Assembly: GCF_014641075.1 (NCBI RefSeq)
Contig: NZ_BMHP01000007.1
Location: forward strand, 62,001 to 126,000
Source: Paenibacillus nasutitermitis
GTDB taxonomy: Bacteria > Bacillota > Bacilli > Paenibacillales > Paenibacillaceae
Direction of reading: 5' to 3'
Length of the DNA stretch: 64,000 nt
Shown: positions 17,630-27,011 of the stretch, piece by piece
Position numbering within the stretch: the stretch's first letter is position 1
Layout of the letters: each line of letters starts with the position of its first letter
Notes under the pieces: generated by a model
Told to the model about the DNA's origin: nothing
What the model saw: only the letters and a program-made list of their open reading frames with translations
The model's database searches: none
Position numbers and translations under genes: made by a program

Positions 17630-20293
17630 ATGCTGACAATCCACCATTTAAGAGTAAATGACCATAAGGAGCCGCTTGGGATCGGCAATGAGCCGATCCG
17701 GTTCTCATGGCGTCTTGGCAGTGAAACCAGAGGGGCGGGCACAGAAACGACCCGTCTGCATGTAGCATCCAGCCGCGAGCTGCTGCTAAGCGGTAAGGGA
17801 GATATTTGGGAAGCGGAGTCGCAGGAGCGCAATCTGCTGCAAGTGGACTATAACGGTCCCGCTTTCGAAGGGCGCAGGCGCTATTGGTGGCGCGTGTCTG
17901 TAACCGACCGGGAAGGACATCGGACGGAATCCGAAATTGCTTTTTTTGATACCGGCTTGTTCATGGATCAATGGAAAGCCAAATGGATTTGGCGTCCCGG
18001 CAAACGGCAAGTCAATGATTTTGTTTATTTCCGTAAAGAAATGAATCTTCGCAAGCCGGTGGCGCTCGCCAAAATATTCGTGTCCGCCCATAACGTATTC
18101 CAGCTGTATGTGAACGGGACGCGCTTAGGCGGCAGCGTATCCCCGGCGCCGACCCATCCCGGCAAGCATAAATATGTGATGGCCTACGATGCTACGGCGC
18201 TTCTGGAGAAGGGACGGAATGCACTTGGTGTGATTGCCCACTATCTCGGGGGAACGGGGCAGAACTACGTCGACGGACTCCCGGGTTTCTGTCTCCAGAT
18301 GGAGATCGATTATACGGACGGCAGCTCACAAACGTTCAAGACCGATGCTTCCTGGCTGGTGCTGGCCGATCCGCCCCACCGGTCGGGGACCGACTATCAG
18401 CAGAACCGCCGCGTCAGCGCGATTGAAGATGTGGACGCCCGCAAGCTGCCCGGTGACTGGAATCGGGCAGGCGGCGGCAGCGGGGAATGGCTGAAAGCGA
18501 AGCTGGCAGCGGCTTCCGTACAGCGGTGGAGCCCGATGTGGCAGCCCATACCCGAGGGGGCAGTGGAGGAGCTGATTGTGCCTGCAGTCACTCAGCCCGC
18601 TCATATCCGGGATGAGGAGCGGGTGCAGGTATTCGATGCCGGAAGAATCATCTCCGGCTGGCCGCTTATCAAGCTTCAAGGCATAGCGGGAGTCACGCTG
18701 CGCATCCGCTATTCGGAAGATCTGGACGAGAATGGCCGCGTCAAGCATCATGTAGCGAATGAAACTTCGGCCAGCTATTATGATCAATATACGATGCGCG
18801 GAGACGATACGGAGAGCTGGCAGCCGGATTTATCCTATAAGGCGTTCCGTTATCTGGAGGTAACCGGTTATCCGGACGACATCATCCCCGGGGAGAATCT
18901 GTGGGCGGTATCCGCCCATACCGATCTTGCGTATGAAGGGCAATTCGCTTGTTCCAGCTCCCTGCTCAATGACATGTATGAGGCCTCTATCCGGACGCAA
19001 AAAAATAATGTGCTGGGCCAGGTTGTGGACTGCCCGCACCGGGAGCAGGCGCAGTATTTGGCCGATTCCGATCTGCAGGCCGAAGCGCTGCTGTTCAATT
19101 TCGATGCACGCCATATTCTGGAAAAGGTCAATGCCGATTTTGCGGATTCGCAGTACGCCGACGGGACTTTTCCGTTTGTGTTCCCGTCCAACAACGCGCA
19201 TCCGGATTTTAATTTGCAAATCCCGGAATGGGATCTGCACTATAACACGCTTCTGTGGAAAATTTACTATATCTATGGGGACGAGCGGATCCTTGAGAAG
19301 TATTATGGGACGGCCAAACGGATGGCGGATTATTATCTGGGCATTCTGGACAAGGAGCTCGGCCTGGTTCCGCTGGATAAGGGCTGGCATATCAGCGACT
19401 GGCCTTATCCTACAGTCGATCATGACTCGCGGGTACTGACCGTAGAGAACATGAAGCTGTATGCGGCTGTACAAGTGCTGGTAGATATGGCTTCCCTGAC
19501 AGGGCGCGAGGAAGATAGAGCGGCATACAGCAGTCAGCTGGATCGTCTTAAGACTAACATCGTGAAGCATTTGTATGACCGCAGCCATCGCAGGTTCCGG
19601 GATGCTCTGGACTCGGACCGGATGCACCAGGGCGTGAGTGGTCTTGGACTGCATCTGGACCTGGTCCCGGAAGAGGACAAGCCTGCATTGGTTGAGGCGC
19701 TTGCCGACGGGCCCTGGGAGTGCAGGACGGTTCTCGGACTGCCGCTGCTGCGCGCTTTGTTCGAGAACGGCCGGCCGGATGCGGCTTACGGCATTATCGA
19801 CAACGGGGAGTATCCCGGCTGGGGTTATATGATCAGGCAGGGGGCCAAGACGATGTGGGAAGGCTGGGAGGATATTGAATCCCACTCGCATGCCTGGAAC
19901 GGATACCCTGCCCGTCTGATGCAAGAGTATATGGCTGGCATTCAGCCTGCCGGGCCCGGGTTCGAGCAAGTGCGTATCAAGCCTTACCCCGCACCGGAGC
20001 TTGCCTTCGCGGAAGCTTCCGTGCCGACGGTGCGGGGAGCCGTACAAGTCCGGTGGGAACGTCTGGAGAACGGGCTTCGCCTGATTAGCGATATTCCGAC
20101 CACTATGACAGCAGAGATTATGCTCCGCATGCCGGAAACAGGAGGCATCACCAGTATTCGGGAAAGCCAGGGCGAGGTATGGAAGGACGGCTCGTTTGTG
20201 TCGGGCGTTGCCGGTGTTCTTGGCGGCGACAAGCGCGGGGACCTGCTGGTTTTGCGACTGGAATCCGGCAGATACGAATTTACGATCATCTGA
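17630..20293 (+). CDS. alpha-L-rhamnosidase, GH78
   Basis: An 887-residue cytosolic glycosidase without a signal peptide; AGGAGGAG precedes ATG 17630. The order is: an N-terminal fibronectin-like domain, a carbohydrate-binding domain (about 120-290), an (alpha/alpha)6 catalytic domain (about 430-770) and a C-terminal beta domain. The acid region reads VVDCPHREQAQYLADSDLQAE rather than the usual DCPQRDERLGWTGD, so it belongs to a divergent subgroup. The general-base region, GAKTMWEGWED, is present. It would release rhamnose from imported oligosaccharides or glycosides. A divergent AraC gene suggests substrate induction. Confidence 0.9.
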   Translation: MLTIHHLRVNDHKEPLGIGNEPIRFSWRLGSETRGAGTETTRLHVASSRELLLSGKGDIWEAESQERNLLQVDYNGPAFEGRRRYWWRVSVTDREGHRTESEIAFFDTGLFMDQWKAKWIWRPGKRQVNDFVYFRKEMNLRKPVALAKIFVSAHNVFQLYVNGTRLGGSVSPAPTHPGKHKYVMAYDATALLEKGRNALGVIAHYLGGTGQNYVDGLPGFCLQMEIDYTDGSSQTFKTDASWLVLADPPHRSGTDYQQNRRVSAIEDVDARKLPGDWNRAGGGSGEWLKAKLAAASVQRWSPMWQPIPEGAVEELIVPAVTQPAHIRDEERVQVFDAGRIISGWPLIKLQGIAGVTLRIRYSEDLDENGRVKHHVANETSASYYDQYTMRGDDTESWQPDLSYKAFRYLEVTGYPDDIIPGENLWAVSAHTDLAYEGQFACSSSLLNDMYEASIRTQKNNVLGQVVDCPHREQAQYLADSDLQAEALLFNFDARHILEKVNADFADSQYADGTFPFVFPSNNAHPDFNLQIPEWDLHYNTLLWKIYYIYGDERILEKYYGTAKRMADYYLGILDKELGLVPLDKGWHISDWPYPTVDHDSRVLTVENMKLYAAVQVLVDMASLTGREEDRAAYSSQLDRLKTNIVKHLYDRSHRRFRDALDSDRMHQGVSGLGLHLDLVPEEDKPALVEALADGPWECRTVLGLPLLRALFENGRPDAAYGIIDNGEYPGWGYMIRQGAKTMWEGWEDIESHSHAWNGYPARLMQEYMAGIQPAGPGFEQVRIKPYPAPELAFAEASVPTVRGAVQVRWERLENGLRLISDIPTTMTAEIMLRMPETGGITSIRESQGEVWKDGSFVSGVAGVLGGDKRGDLLVLRLESGRYEFTII

Positions 20294-20850
20294 ACTTTGT
20301 TTGCGCACCATTCTGGATTGCGTCTGCAGTCTGCCTATCCTTACTCTCTTCCCTAGAGACTTCGTCAGACCTGTCTCCATCGCACTACGCAGCGCCGAAT
20401 TCTCCTCACCTGCTTACCCGCAGTGTGAGAAGCGTTCGGCGCTGTATTAATTTGTCCGGTCTTCAAGTAAACTAGAGAAAAAGCTTTCATGAGGAGAGAG
20501 ACCCATTGCCCCAGTTAACGGTCAGAGGAATAGAGCCGTCTTCGATGGCGGCCATAAGCAGGCAGCTTGTCTTTGGGCATGCAGGAGCTCGAAGTGGCCT
20601 TCCGCGTATATACAGAGGAGGGTTATTACATCAACGGTGCCCCTTGTAGTTGAAACAGCCAACCGATAGATATGTCCCAGGATAGGAGAGACGGCCGTAC
20701 GGTGCGAATCCATCGCATCTTACGGTTTTTCATGTTTTTTGAGGCAAATGAAAATGGAACTGGGAATATAAAAAAATATATGGACAGGAAGGGGGACTAA
20801 ATCGGAATTTGTCGAATCAATAGGTATATAGTATGTAAGAGAGGTGCAAG
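20294..20850. other. 557-base region without an intact gene
   Basis: This stretch contains only a DUF1904-like relic (20506-20653) and an AT-rich segment before the kinase gene at 20851. The ORFs in the first 200 bases look random. The kinase ribosome site is AGAGAGGTG just before 20851. Confidence 0.6.
20506..20653 (+). pseudogene. remnant of a DUF1904 gene with internal deletion and frameshift
   Basis: GAGGAGAG precedes TTG 20506. The first 22 codons read LPQLTVRGIEPSSMAAISRQ, the usual N-terminus of DUF1904 proteins. From 20579, in a different frame, QELEVAFRVYTEEGYYING reads like the C-terminal end of the same family, with a stop at 20653. The roughly 60 central residues expected in a family member of about 110 residues are missing. 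I infer one deletion that also shifted the frame. Recognition is from memory of the family, so moderate confidence. Confidence 0.5.
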
Positions 20851-22773
20851 ATGAAATCTTTATTGAAATGGGGACTTTTCGCCGTTATTCTCCTGGTTTT
20901 CATAACCCCGCTCGTTACGAACGCGGTTACATCCGATGAGAGTAATTCCGAACGGCAGAAGTTGTCCAGCATTACCACGTGGGAGCAAAAGTGGGGCAAT
21001 GGTTTCGCGGCGGGCAGTCCAACCAACGGGAGCTTGTCCACGGAAAATGAAAGCGAATGGAAAGAGGTTCGTCTGGCCGACAATAATCTGTCTGTTCAGT
21101 CCAAGAATGACAGCAGTATAATGATGAGAATCAAGCTGCCTGCTCTTGGAGACCATGACGGCTTATACATAAAAAAGCTTTATGCGAATCGGGTCCGCAT
21201 TTATGAGAGCGGGCATCTGATTTATAAAATGGATTACAACTACCAATATGATGTCCACCGTATTCTGGTGCCTCTCAGTTCGCAAAGTCCCGATCGAATG
21301 ATTGAGATCCTGGCGGATTCTGATTCGGAGCGGGTAGGGGCGGCATCGGAAATTCTGGTTGGCCGTTATCAGAAACTGGAATCCACTTACATGAAGGAAA
21401 ATTTAATGGATTTGTTCCTGGGCTGTGCCTTCATTTTCGTTTCGCTGATCATGATGTTGACGGCAATTTTCCTGAGCCCCCAGCAGCGCAGAAGCTGGCT
21501 GTCCTTGAGCGTAATGATCCTGTCTATCGGCGCGCTCATGATCTCGTATGAGCCGTTTCTCTATATCTTTTTCGGACAGTACGGCAAACTGTTTGTAAGT
21601 TCGTTTGACATCGCGCTGCTGCTGTTTCTGCCGTCCCTGATTATCTTTTTTGAAAATATGTTTGGTCCGGGATATTATGGCATCTTCAGTAAACTGCGCC
21701 GGTTTCAAACGGTCTTTTCTCTTTTTGTGTTGGTCTGCCTCGCCTTTGATGAAGCCACGCATTTGCGGTTTCACGAATTTTATTTTTTCTTATCCGTTAA
21801 AATATTGGGTATTGTTATGGTGGTGCAATTTGTAACGATTGTGATCTCCACGATTATTTATGCTGCAAAAGGCAGCAAAGAGGCTTTGATCCTTTCTGTG
21901 GGGATCGGGATATTTGCGCTGTTCGGCGTCGGAGAGCTGGTCTGGTTCTATCTGGTTTCCGAATTTTATGATTTCAGATTCTGGAAGTTGGGCATTGTAG
22001 CCTTCGTATGCTCGCTGATTATTCTGCTTGGCCGGAAAATGGCCCATACTCATAATAAAACCGTCCAATACTCCAAAGAACTGGAAGTGTACAGCCAGAA
22101 GCTGCAGCTCTCTGAGAAAACAGAGGTGATCAGCCAACTGGCGGCTTCGGTGGCCCACGAAGTGCGGAACCCGCTCCAGGTTTCACGCGGTTTTCTGCAG
22201 TTGATGCAGGAACGTTCGGAGGATCCTAAAGAGCAGAATTATATGAATTTGGCCATTGAGGAGTTGGACCGGGCCTCCGATATTATTACCAACTACCTAT
22301 CCTTTGCGAAGCCGCAGCCGGATACCGTTGAAACGCTTAATCTTTCCGAGCAGCTGAAGCATGTAAAAGGAATGCTCCTTCCCTTGGCGGATTTGCAGGG
22401 CGGGCGTATTGAAATTCAGATCCATCCGGAGCTGCTTGTAACGGGAAATGCCGGCAAAATCAAGCAGATTTTTGTGAATCTGATGAAGAATAGTATTGAA
22501 GCGACGGGAGAAAACGGTCTGATCAAGCTCTGGGCCTACGAAAAAAAAGGATCGGTCATCATTCATCTGGAGGATAACGGAGAAGGCATGGATGAGACGA
22601 TGCTGGCCCGAATCGGCGAGCCTTACCTGACGAATAAATCAAAAGGCACGGGCCTTGGCATGATGGTAACCTTTCAATTGATTGAGCATATGGGCGGGGA
22701 ATTGCAATTTAGCAGCAAAATAGGGATAGGAACCGAAGCGATCATCCGGCTGCCTGGCGGATTGCTGAAATAA
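20851..22773 (+). CDS. 7TM sensor histidine kinase, sporulation-kinase type
   Basis: A 640-residue membrane kinase. A signal anchor (residues 1-25) is followed by an extracellular domain to about 180 that resembles 7TMR-DISM extracellular modules (LYIKKLYANRVRIYESG). Seven hydrophobic segments follow at about 186-400. The HisKA box is QLAASVAHEVRNPLQVSRGF with phospho-acceptor His436. The ATPase domain has NLMKNSIEA (N box), DNGEGM (G1) and GTGLGMMV (G2). The HisKA block resembles KinA/KinB/KinC kinases that feed Spo0F, which fits the absence of a neighbouring response regulator. It is paralogous to the kinase at 25114 and convergent with an NHLP peptide gene. Confidence 0.92.
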   Translation: MKSLLKWGLFAVILLVFITPLVTNAVTSDESNSERQKLSSITTWEQKWGNGFAAGSPTNGSLSTENESEWKEVRLADNNLSVQSKNDSSIMMRIKLPALGDHDGLYIKKLYANRVRIYESGHLIYKMDYNYQYDVHRILVPLSSQSPDRMIEILADSDSERVGAASEILVGRYQKLESTYMKENLMDLFLGCAFIFVSLIMMLTAIFLSPQQRRSWLSLSVMILSIGALMISYEPFLYIFFGQYGKLFVSSFDIALLLFLPSLIIFFENMFGPGYYGIFSKLRRFQTVFSLFVLVCLAFDEATHLRFHEFYFFLSVKILGIVMVVQFVTIVISTIIYAAKGSKEALILSVGIGIFALFGVGELVWFYLVSEFYDFRFWKLGIVAFVCSLIILLGRKMAHTHNKTVQYSKELEVYSQKLQLSEKTEVISQLAASVAHEVRNPLQVSRGFLQLMQERSEDPKEQNYMNLAIEELDRASDIITNYLSFAKPQPDTVETLNLSEQLKHVKGMLLPLADLQGGRIEIQIHPELLVTGNAGKIKQIFVNLMKNSIEATGENGLIKLWAYEKKGSVIIHLEDNGEGMDETMLARIGEPYLTNKSKGTGLGMMVTFQLIEHMGGELQFSSKIGIGTEAIIRLPGGLLK

Positions 22774-22804
22774 AAAAAGCGTCATAATAAAAACTATGAC
22801 GCTT
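22772..22804 (-). terminator. terminator of the first NHLP gene
   Basis: AAGCGTCATA and TATGACGCTT form a ten-base stem. Read on the minus strand it is followed by a run of seven T, so it mainly ends the NHLP peptide transcript; it overlaps the end of the kinase gene's transcript. Confidence 0.8.
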
Positions 22805-22833
22805 GTCTGGTTCTTAAGAATCAGTAAGGTGTC

Positions 22834-23067
22834 CTACCACATCGAATTGACATCGTCAACCGAACCCTCTTGAGGAGCTGGAGGAATAACCAGATAGAAG
22901 GATTTCGATGTCTCTTCAACTGCCGTAACGTTAATGTCGTCAGGCACGCTCACGTTGAAAGCTTCCTGGATGGCTGCTTTGGGATTTGCCAGCAATTTTG
23001 CTTTAAAATCCGGTTCGTTCCAAGCTTTCTCAATAATTTGCTTTAACAATTCCTGTTCTGCTGACAT
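22834..23067 (-). CDS. NHLP-family peptide precursor, copy 1
   Basis: A 77-residue protein. Three in-frame ATGs lie close together; 23067 is preferred because AAAGG is nine bases upstream (23076 and 23073 are alternatives). Residues 1-55 match the nitrile-hydratase-alpha-like leader of NHLP precursors: IIEKAWNEPDFKAKLLANP, AAIQEAF, VPDDINVTAVEET and SFYLVIPP. After IPP only 14 residues remain, acidic and ending in Trp. There is no Cys and no GG cleavage motif. NHLP leaders are known to guide modification of ribosomal peptides, so this may be a RiPP precursor. A stand-alone leader-like protein is the alternative. It lies downstream of a methyltransferase gene on the same strand. Confidence 0.8.
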   Translation of the reverse strand: MSAEQELLKQIIEKAWNEPDFKAKLLANPKAAIQEAFNVSVPDDINVTAVEETSKSFYLVIPPAPQEGSVDDVNSMW

Positions 23068-23173
23068 GGTCATCATCCTTTGTAGTGGGTTAAATTACTC
23101 AGGAATATTGTACCATAAGAAATCGGTAAATTCTACTAATTTATGAACATATTTGACTATATTCCTTAAATAT

Positions 23174-23926
23174 CTACACGATCTTTAGTAGGAGTCCGAA
23201 CATATGAACCTCAAATGATAGCTCAGGATTCGACAGCCATTGCGCAAGCTCTTCTTCACGCTGATCTGGAAGAGGGAAACCGTAATGATAAGCGGTGACC
23301 ATCTGCATGTAGCGGTACATCAGATGTTTGGTATCCGCGGTATCCGCCGCGGCCTGATAATGGAAGAGCTCCTGATTATCCCAACCCCTGGACCGGGCCT
23401 CGAGCGAAAGCGAATCCCGCAGCCGCAGCAGTCTGGACCGGCGCAGCGGCAGTCGGATCTGCCTGTACAGGGAACTGAACAACGGCAAGTTATCCTGCCA
23501 GCGGCTCTCTTCGGCATCTTCAATATCGAGGATGATGACGGTCGAATGCCGATGGGTCCGTTCACGCAGCCACTGCACAAAATGCCCCTGATCCCGAAGA
23601 TGTGCAGCGACCAGCCTTACAAGCACCAGGTCGTACTGCTCCTTCCCTGTATAATCTTCATAGGAACTATGGACGAAGGTTAGCTGTGGTGTTTCCTTCT
23701 TCCTTGCATACTCATAGATCCCCTTGTCCATTTCCAGACCGGTGCAGCTCCACCGCGGGAAGAGCCGGCTCAGCCGGGATAAATATTCCCCATTGCCGCA
23801 GCCTACGTCAAGAACCCGGAGTCCGGAGGTTACTGCAAAATCAGAGAGGAACAGCTGTTTCTCGACTGGAAGAAACAGATCCGTTGTAGCGGTCAGCATG
23901 CAGTCAAACCATTTTATTTTTGTCAT
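23174..23926 (-). CDS. class I SAM-dependent methyltransferase
   Basis: A 250-residue enzyme. ATG 23926 is chosen because GGAGGA lies about ten bases upstream; ATG 23935 directly abuts that site. Motif I is LDVGCGNGEYLSRL near residue 38, followed by the acidic loop GLEMD and motif post-II QYDLVLVRLVAAHL. The region from about 150 to 200 is Arg-rich and probably forms the substrate cap. The natural substrate is not evident. It is 107 bases upstream of the NHLP gene on the same strand without a visible terminator between, so cotranscription and peptide methylation are reasonable but unproven. Confidence 0.85.
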   Translation of the reverse strand: MTKIKWFDCMLTATTDLFLPVEKQLFLSDFAVTSGLRVLDVGCGNGEYLSRLSRLFPRWSCTGLEMDKGIYEYARKKETPQLTFVHSSYEDYTGKEQYDLVLVRLVAAHLRDQGHFVQWLRERTHRHSTVIILDIEDAEESRWQDNLPLFSSLYRQIRLPLRRSRLLRLRDSLSLEARSRGWDNQELFHYQAAADTADTKHLMYRYMQMVTAYHYGFPLPDQREEELAQWLSNPELSFEVHMFGLLLKIV

Positions 23927-24035
23927 ATTGCACATTCCTCCGAAGACATACGCCTTTTGGCGGGTTTTCTTCCTTTATCGGAAAAATAAGGCGGATTGGA
24001 TAGGGTATTCCAAAAAGGGGTTTATTGGGTAAATA

Positions 24036-24076
24036 AAAACGCGTGCCCGGCGGATTCTATTCCGCGGAAACACGCG
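24036..24076 (-). terminator. terminator of the carboxypeptidase gene
   Basis: Imperfect GC-rich arms, ending in CGCGTG and CACGCG, are followed on the minus strand by TTTTTATTT. It separates the carboxypeptidase gene from the methyltransferase gene. Confidence 0.7.
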
Positions 24077-24110
24077 CCATTTATCCTCCGCCCTTGATAG
24101 GCGATCCGGA

Positions 24111-24941
24111 TCAGAACAGCTTCATATATTGTTCAAGCGTCATGTCGGCTTTTGTGATTTCTGAGGCGATATACACCCCCACGTAACGGACATGCCAGGG
24201 CTCATAGGAATATTCAGTGAGCTTCTCCGCTCCTTTTGGATAACGGATAATAAAGCCATACTCGGCTGCATGGGATCGGAGCCATTTGCCTTCTTTGGTA
24301 TCGCCGAAACTCTGTTCAAGACTATAACCGACACTTGCGCTCGATACATCCATGGTAAGTCCGGTCTGGTGCTCGCTTTGGCCCGGACGGGCGCTTGTTT
24401 TATTCGCTTCCTTCTCGCCCTTAAGCTTCTTGTTGCGGTCAAAGATGGCCTTCTGCGTGGCATAGGATCTGTACCCTGAGACCGCCTTTAGCGTGATCCC
24501 GTCCTCCTTGGCACCTGCAAACAGCTTTTCCAGCGCAGAAGCAGCCGTCTTGCGCATTTGTTTTTTGGGGTTGTCCCCGGAGAAGGAGAACGCTACCTTG
24601 GGTATGGTTAAATCACCTGGCACATAGGAAGCAGGCAGATTCCGGTATTTGTTCACCAGCACCACCGGGCTGGTTGGGTTGGTCACGACTTTCAATCCGG
24701 AACTATTCTTCTTGATGGTCAAAGATGGAGCATTAAGATGCATATAACCAGTAAAGGTCTTCTGACCTCCATAGGCGTTTGTTGATGAGGCAGCCGCGGC
24801 GATTTTCGCCCCAGTCTCTGATTGGGATACCGCAGTTTGTCCGCTTGCGAAACTTTTAGAATGGAAAGCAGTGGAAAACACTAGCGCAGCACCCATTGAA
24901 CCAAGTAATATAAAAGATAATACCTTTTTATCCGCTTTCAT
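24111..24941 (-). CDS. vanY: D,D-carboxypeptidase of the VanY type (M15B)
   Basis: A 276-residue exported or membrane-anchored peptidase. The signal or anchor is at about residues 8-30, preceded by GGAGGTAATGAAATG. The catalytic domain shows SGYRSYATQ, then SARPGQSEHQTGLTMDV (zinc ligands His and Asp) and YSYEPWHVRYVG (catalytic Glu and zinc His), all diagnostic of M15B. It would trim the terminal D-Ala from peptidoglycan stems. Length fits housekeeping VanY/DacY-like enzymes. No van resistance genes are nearby, so a wall-maturation role is likelier than glycopeptide resistance. Confidence 0.92.
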   Translation of the reverse strand: MKADKKVLSFILLGSMGAALVFSTAFHSKSFASGQTAVSQSETGAKIAAAASSTNAYGGQKTFTGYMHLNAPSLTIKKNSSGLKVVTNPTSPVVLVNKYRNLPASYVPGDLTIPKVAFSFSGDNPKKQMRKTAASALEKLFAGAKEDGITLKAVSGYRSYATQKAIFDRNKKLKGEKEANKTSARPGQSEHQTGLTMDVSSASVGYSLEQSFGDTKEGKWLRSHAAEYGFIIRYPKGAEKLTEYSYEPWHVRYVGVYIASEITKADMTLEQYMKLF

Positions 24942-25113
24942 TTCATTACCTCCTGCTTAATCTGCTTGTTTTTACACTAGCGAATAGGTATTTCGCCAAC
25001 GTGTTCGGATTGTTTCTATCTTGTAAACATTCCGGCGCTTGCGGAACCAGGCAGATGGTAATAGAATGTGACGGTTTTAGTAAACAATGACTCAAGACAT
25101 GAGGTGCTTCTCC

Positions 25114-27006
25114 ATGAAGGCCATGCCCAAGGCGATGGTGGTTTTAATTGTCCTCTTATCTTTGCTTTCTCTATTGCCGCCTAAAGCTTATGGCGAAGCG
25201 AAAGTAAATCGAATCGCTATCACGGTATGGGAGATGAAATGGGAGAAAGACGCGAACCGGATTTCACCGCAGGATGTGATCAGGCAGGGTGGCTGGGAGC
25301 CGATTCAGGCGCTTGAACCCGTAACTGCGAAACCTCAGGATGCCACCGGGGCCTGGATTAAAATCGATCTGCCTGAAATCGCCGACCGGTCCGGCATTTA
25401 CATTAAAAAATTGTATGGTCAAAATGTGCAGGTCTATTTGAAATCCGAGCTTATCTATGAAAATAAACGCTCTTACAGGTATGATGATTACCGGCTGCTG
25501 CTTCCCTTGAATGCCGGCGACTCGGGGAATAGTATACTGATTCATACGGATACAACCATGAAATCGCTCGGTATTTCCGACGAGGTTGTAATCGGCGATT
25601 ACCAGGAGCTGACGAGCAGCTTCTTTAAAGTGGATATTCTTGATATTGTGCTGGGCAGCTCGTTTCTTTTTGTTTCTGTCGTGATGCTGGCATGCTCCTT
25701 CTTCTTAAGCAGGCAGCTTCTGCCGGCATGGTATTCCCTAAGTACGGTCATCATTTCAATCGGCTGCTTCATCATTATTTACTCACCGTTTATGTACACG
25801 TATTACGGCGGGTATGGGGCGGCGTATATTTTTTTCTTCGATATGGCGATGGTGATCTTTACACCGGCACTCACCTATTACTTCGAATGCATGTTTGGCT
25901 GCGGACCGTATGGCATTATCCGAAAGTTCCGAAAAGTTCAAATGTTTTATTCCGCAATAAGCGTCGTGTCCATATTGTCGTACCATCTTTACCCGGACGT
26001 TTTCTATCCGTTTTATCATATTTTCACAGCCACCTTGCTGGGATTGTCGCTTATCATCCAGTTTGTGCTTATCGTCGGAATGACGATTGTTTACGTGGTG
26101 AAAGGGAATAAGGATGCAGTCATTATATCGACGGGGTTTACGATGTTCGCAGTGTTGACGGTTTCCGATCTCTTATTCTATTACAGCAGGGACGGGCAAT
26201 ACACCTTGTATCTATGGAAATGGGGCGTTGTGGCGTTTATCTTCTCGCTTATTGTTCTGCTGGGAAAGCGGTTCACGCAAAACCATGAGCAGATCGTGCG
26301 TTATTCCAAGGAACTGGAGATGTACAATTACCAGCTTCAGCGCTCAGAGAAGATGGAGGTGATCAGCCAACTGGCTGCCTCTGTAGCCCACGAAGTCCGC
26401 AACCCGCTGCAGGTGACACGCGGTTTTCTGCAGCTGTTGAACAGCTCCAACCAGAATGTGAAGGAGAAAAGCTATCTGAAGCTGGCGATTGAGGAATTGG
26501 ATCGTGCGGCCACGATCATTACCAATTATTTGACCTTTGCCAAGCCGCAGCTGGAGCAGGTCAATCGGCTTGATCTGGCGGAAGAACTGTCCCATGTGGA
26601 AGGCATTCTAATACCGCTGGCGAATCTGCAGGGTGGAAAGATCGAAATTAATGTCCCTGCTAATCTGTATGTCTATGGGAATTCATCGAAATTAAAGCAG
26701 GCGATTATTAATCTGATCAAAAACAGTATTGAATCGCTGCGGGGAAATGGACGCATTCATCTGTGGGCCTATGAGAAAAAAGGGGAGATTATCATCCATA
26801 TCCGCGATAATGGGGAGGGGATGGAAGAAAATATGCTCAAACGGCTTGGTGAACCTTATTTTTCCAATAAAACGAAGGGCACAGGACTTGGACTGATGGT
26901 CACTTTCCGGATTATTGAGCTGATGGATGGCAAGCTGGAGTTCAGAAGCGAGAAGGGGGTCGGAACGGAAGCGATCATCCGGTTTCCGGCCGCCGCTGCC
27001 CAATAA
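25114..27006 (+). CDS. 7TM sensor histidine kinase, paralogue of the first
   Basis: A 630-residue kinase. ATG 25114 follows GAGGTG by seven bases; ATG 25087 has no ribosome site. It has the same architecture as the kinase at 20851: signal anchor, DISM-like extracellular domain (IYIKKLYGQNVQVYL), seven transmembrane segments, HisKA with QLAASVAHEVRNPLQVTRGF (His426) and an ATPase domain with NLIKNSIES, DNGEGM and GTGLGLMV. The cytoplasmic halves are nearly the same by eye; the extracellular halves differ more, as expected if each senses its own signal. It too is followed by a convergent NHLP gene. Confidence 0.92.
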   Translation: MKAMPKAMVVLIVLLSLLSLLPPKAYGEAKVNRIAITVWEMKWEKDANRISPQDVIRQGGWEPIQALEPVTAKPQDATGAWIKIDLPEIADRSGIYIKKLYGQNVQVYLKSELIYENKRSYRYDDYRLLLPLNAGDSGNSILIHTDTTMKSLGISDEVVIGDYQELTSSFFKVDILDIVLGSSFLFVSVVMLACSFFLSRQLLPAWYSLSTVIISIGCFIIIYSPFMYTYYGGYGAAYIFFFDMAMVIFTPALTYYFECMFGCGPYGIIRKFRKVQMFYSAISVVSILSYHLYPDVFYPFYHIFTATLLGLSLIIQFVLIVGMTIVYVVKGNKDAVIISTGFTMFAVLTVSDLLFYYSRDGQYTLYLWKWGVVAFIFSLIVLLGKRFTQNHEQIVRYSKELEMYNYQLQRSEKMEVISQLAASVAHEVRNPLQVTRGFLQLLNSSNQNVKEKSYLKLAIEELDRAATIITNYLTFAKPQLEQVNRLDLAEELSHVEGILIPLANLQGGKIEINVPANLYVYGNSSKLKQAIINLIKNSIESLRGNGRIHLWAYEKKGEIIIHIRDNGEGMEENMLKRLGEPYFSNKTKGTGLGLMVTFRIIELMDGKLEFRSEKGVGTEAIIRFPAAAAQ

Positions 27007-27011
27007 TAATG

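Noticed and set aside
18830..20380. 516-codon open frame on the minus strand
   Set aside because: It is antisense to the GH78 gene, which has full family motifs; the translation shows no domain.
24111..24941. vancomycin resistance cassette
   Set aside because: Only a VanY-type carboxypeptidase is present; there are no vanHAX or vanRS genes, and the flanking kinases are of sporulation type.
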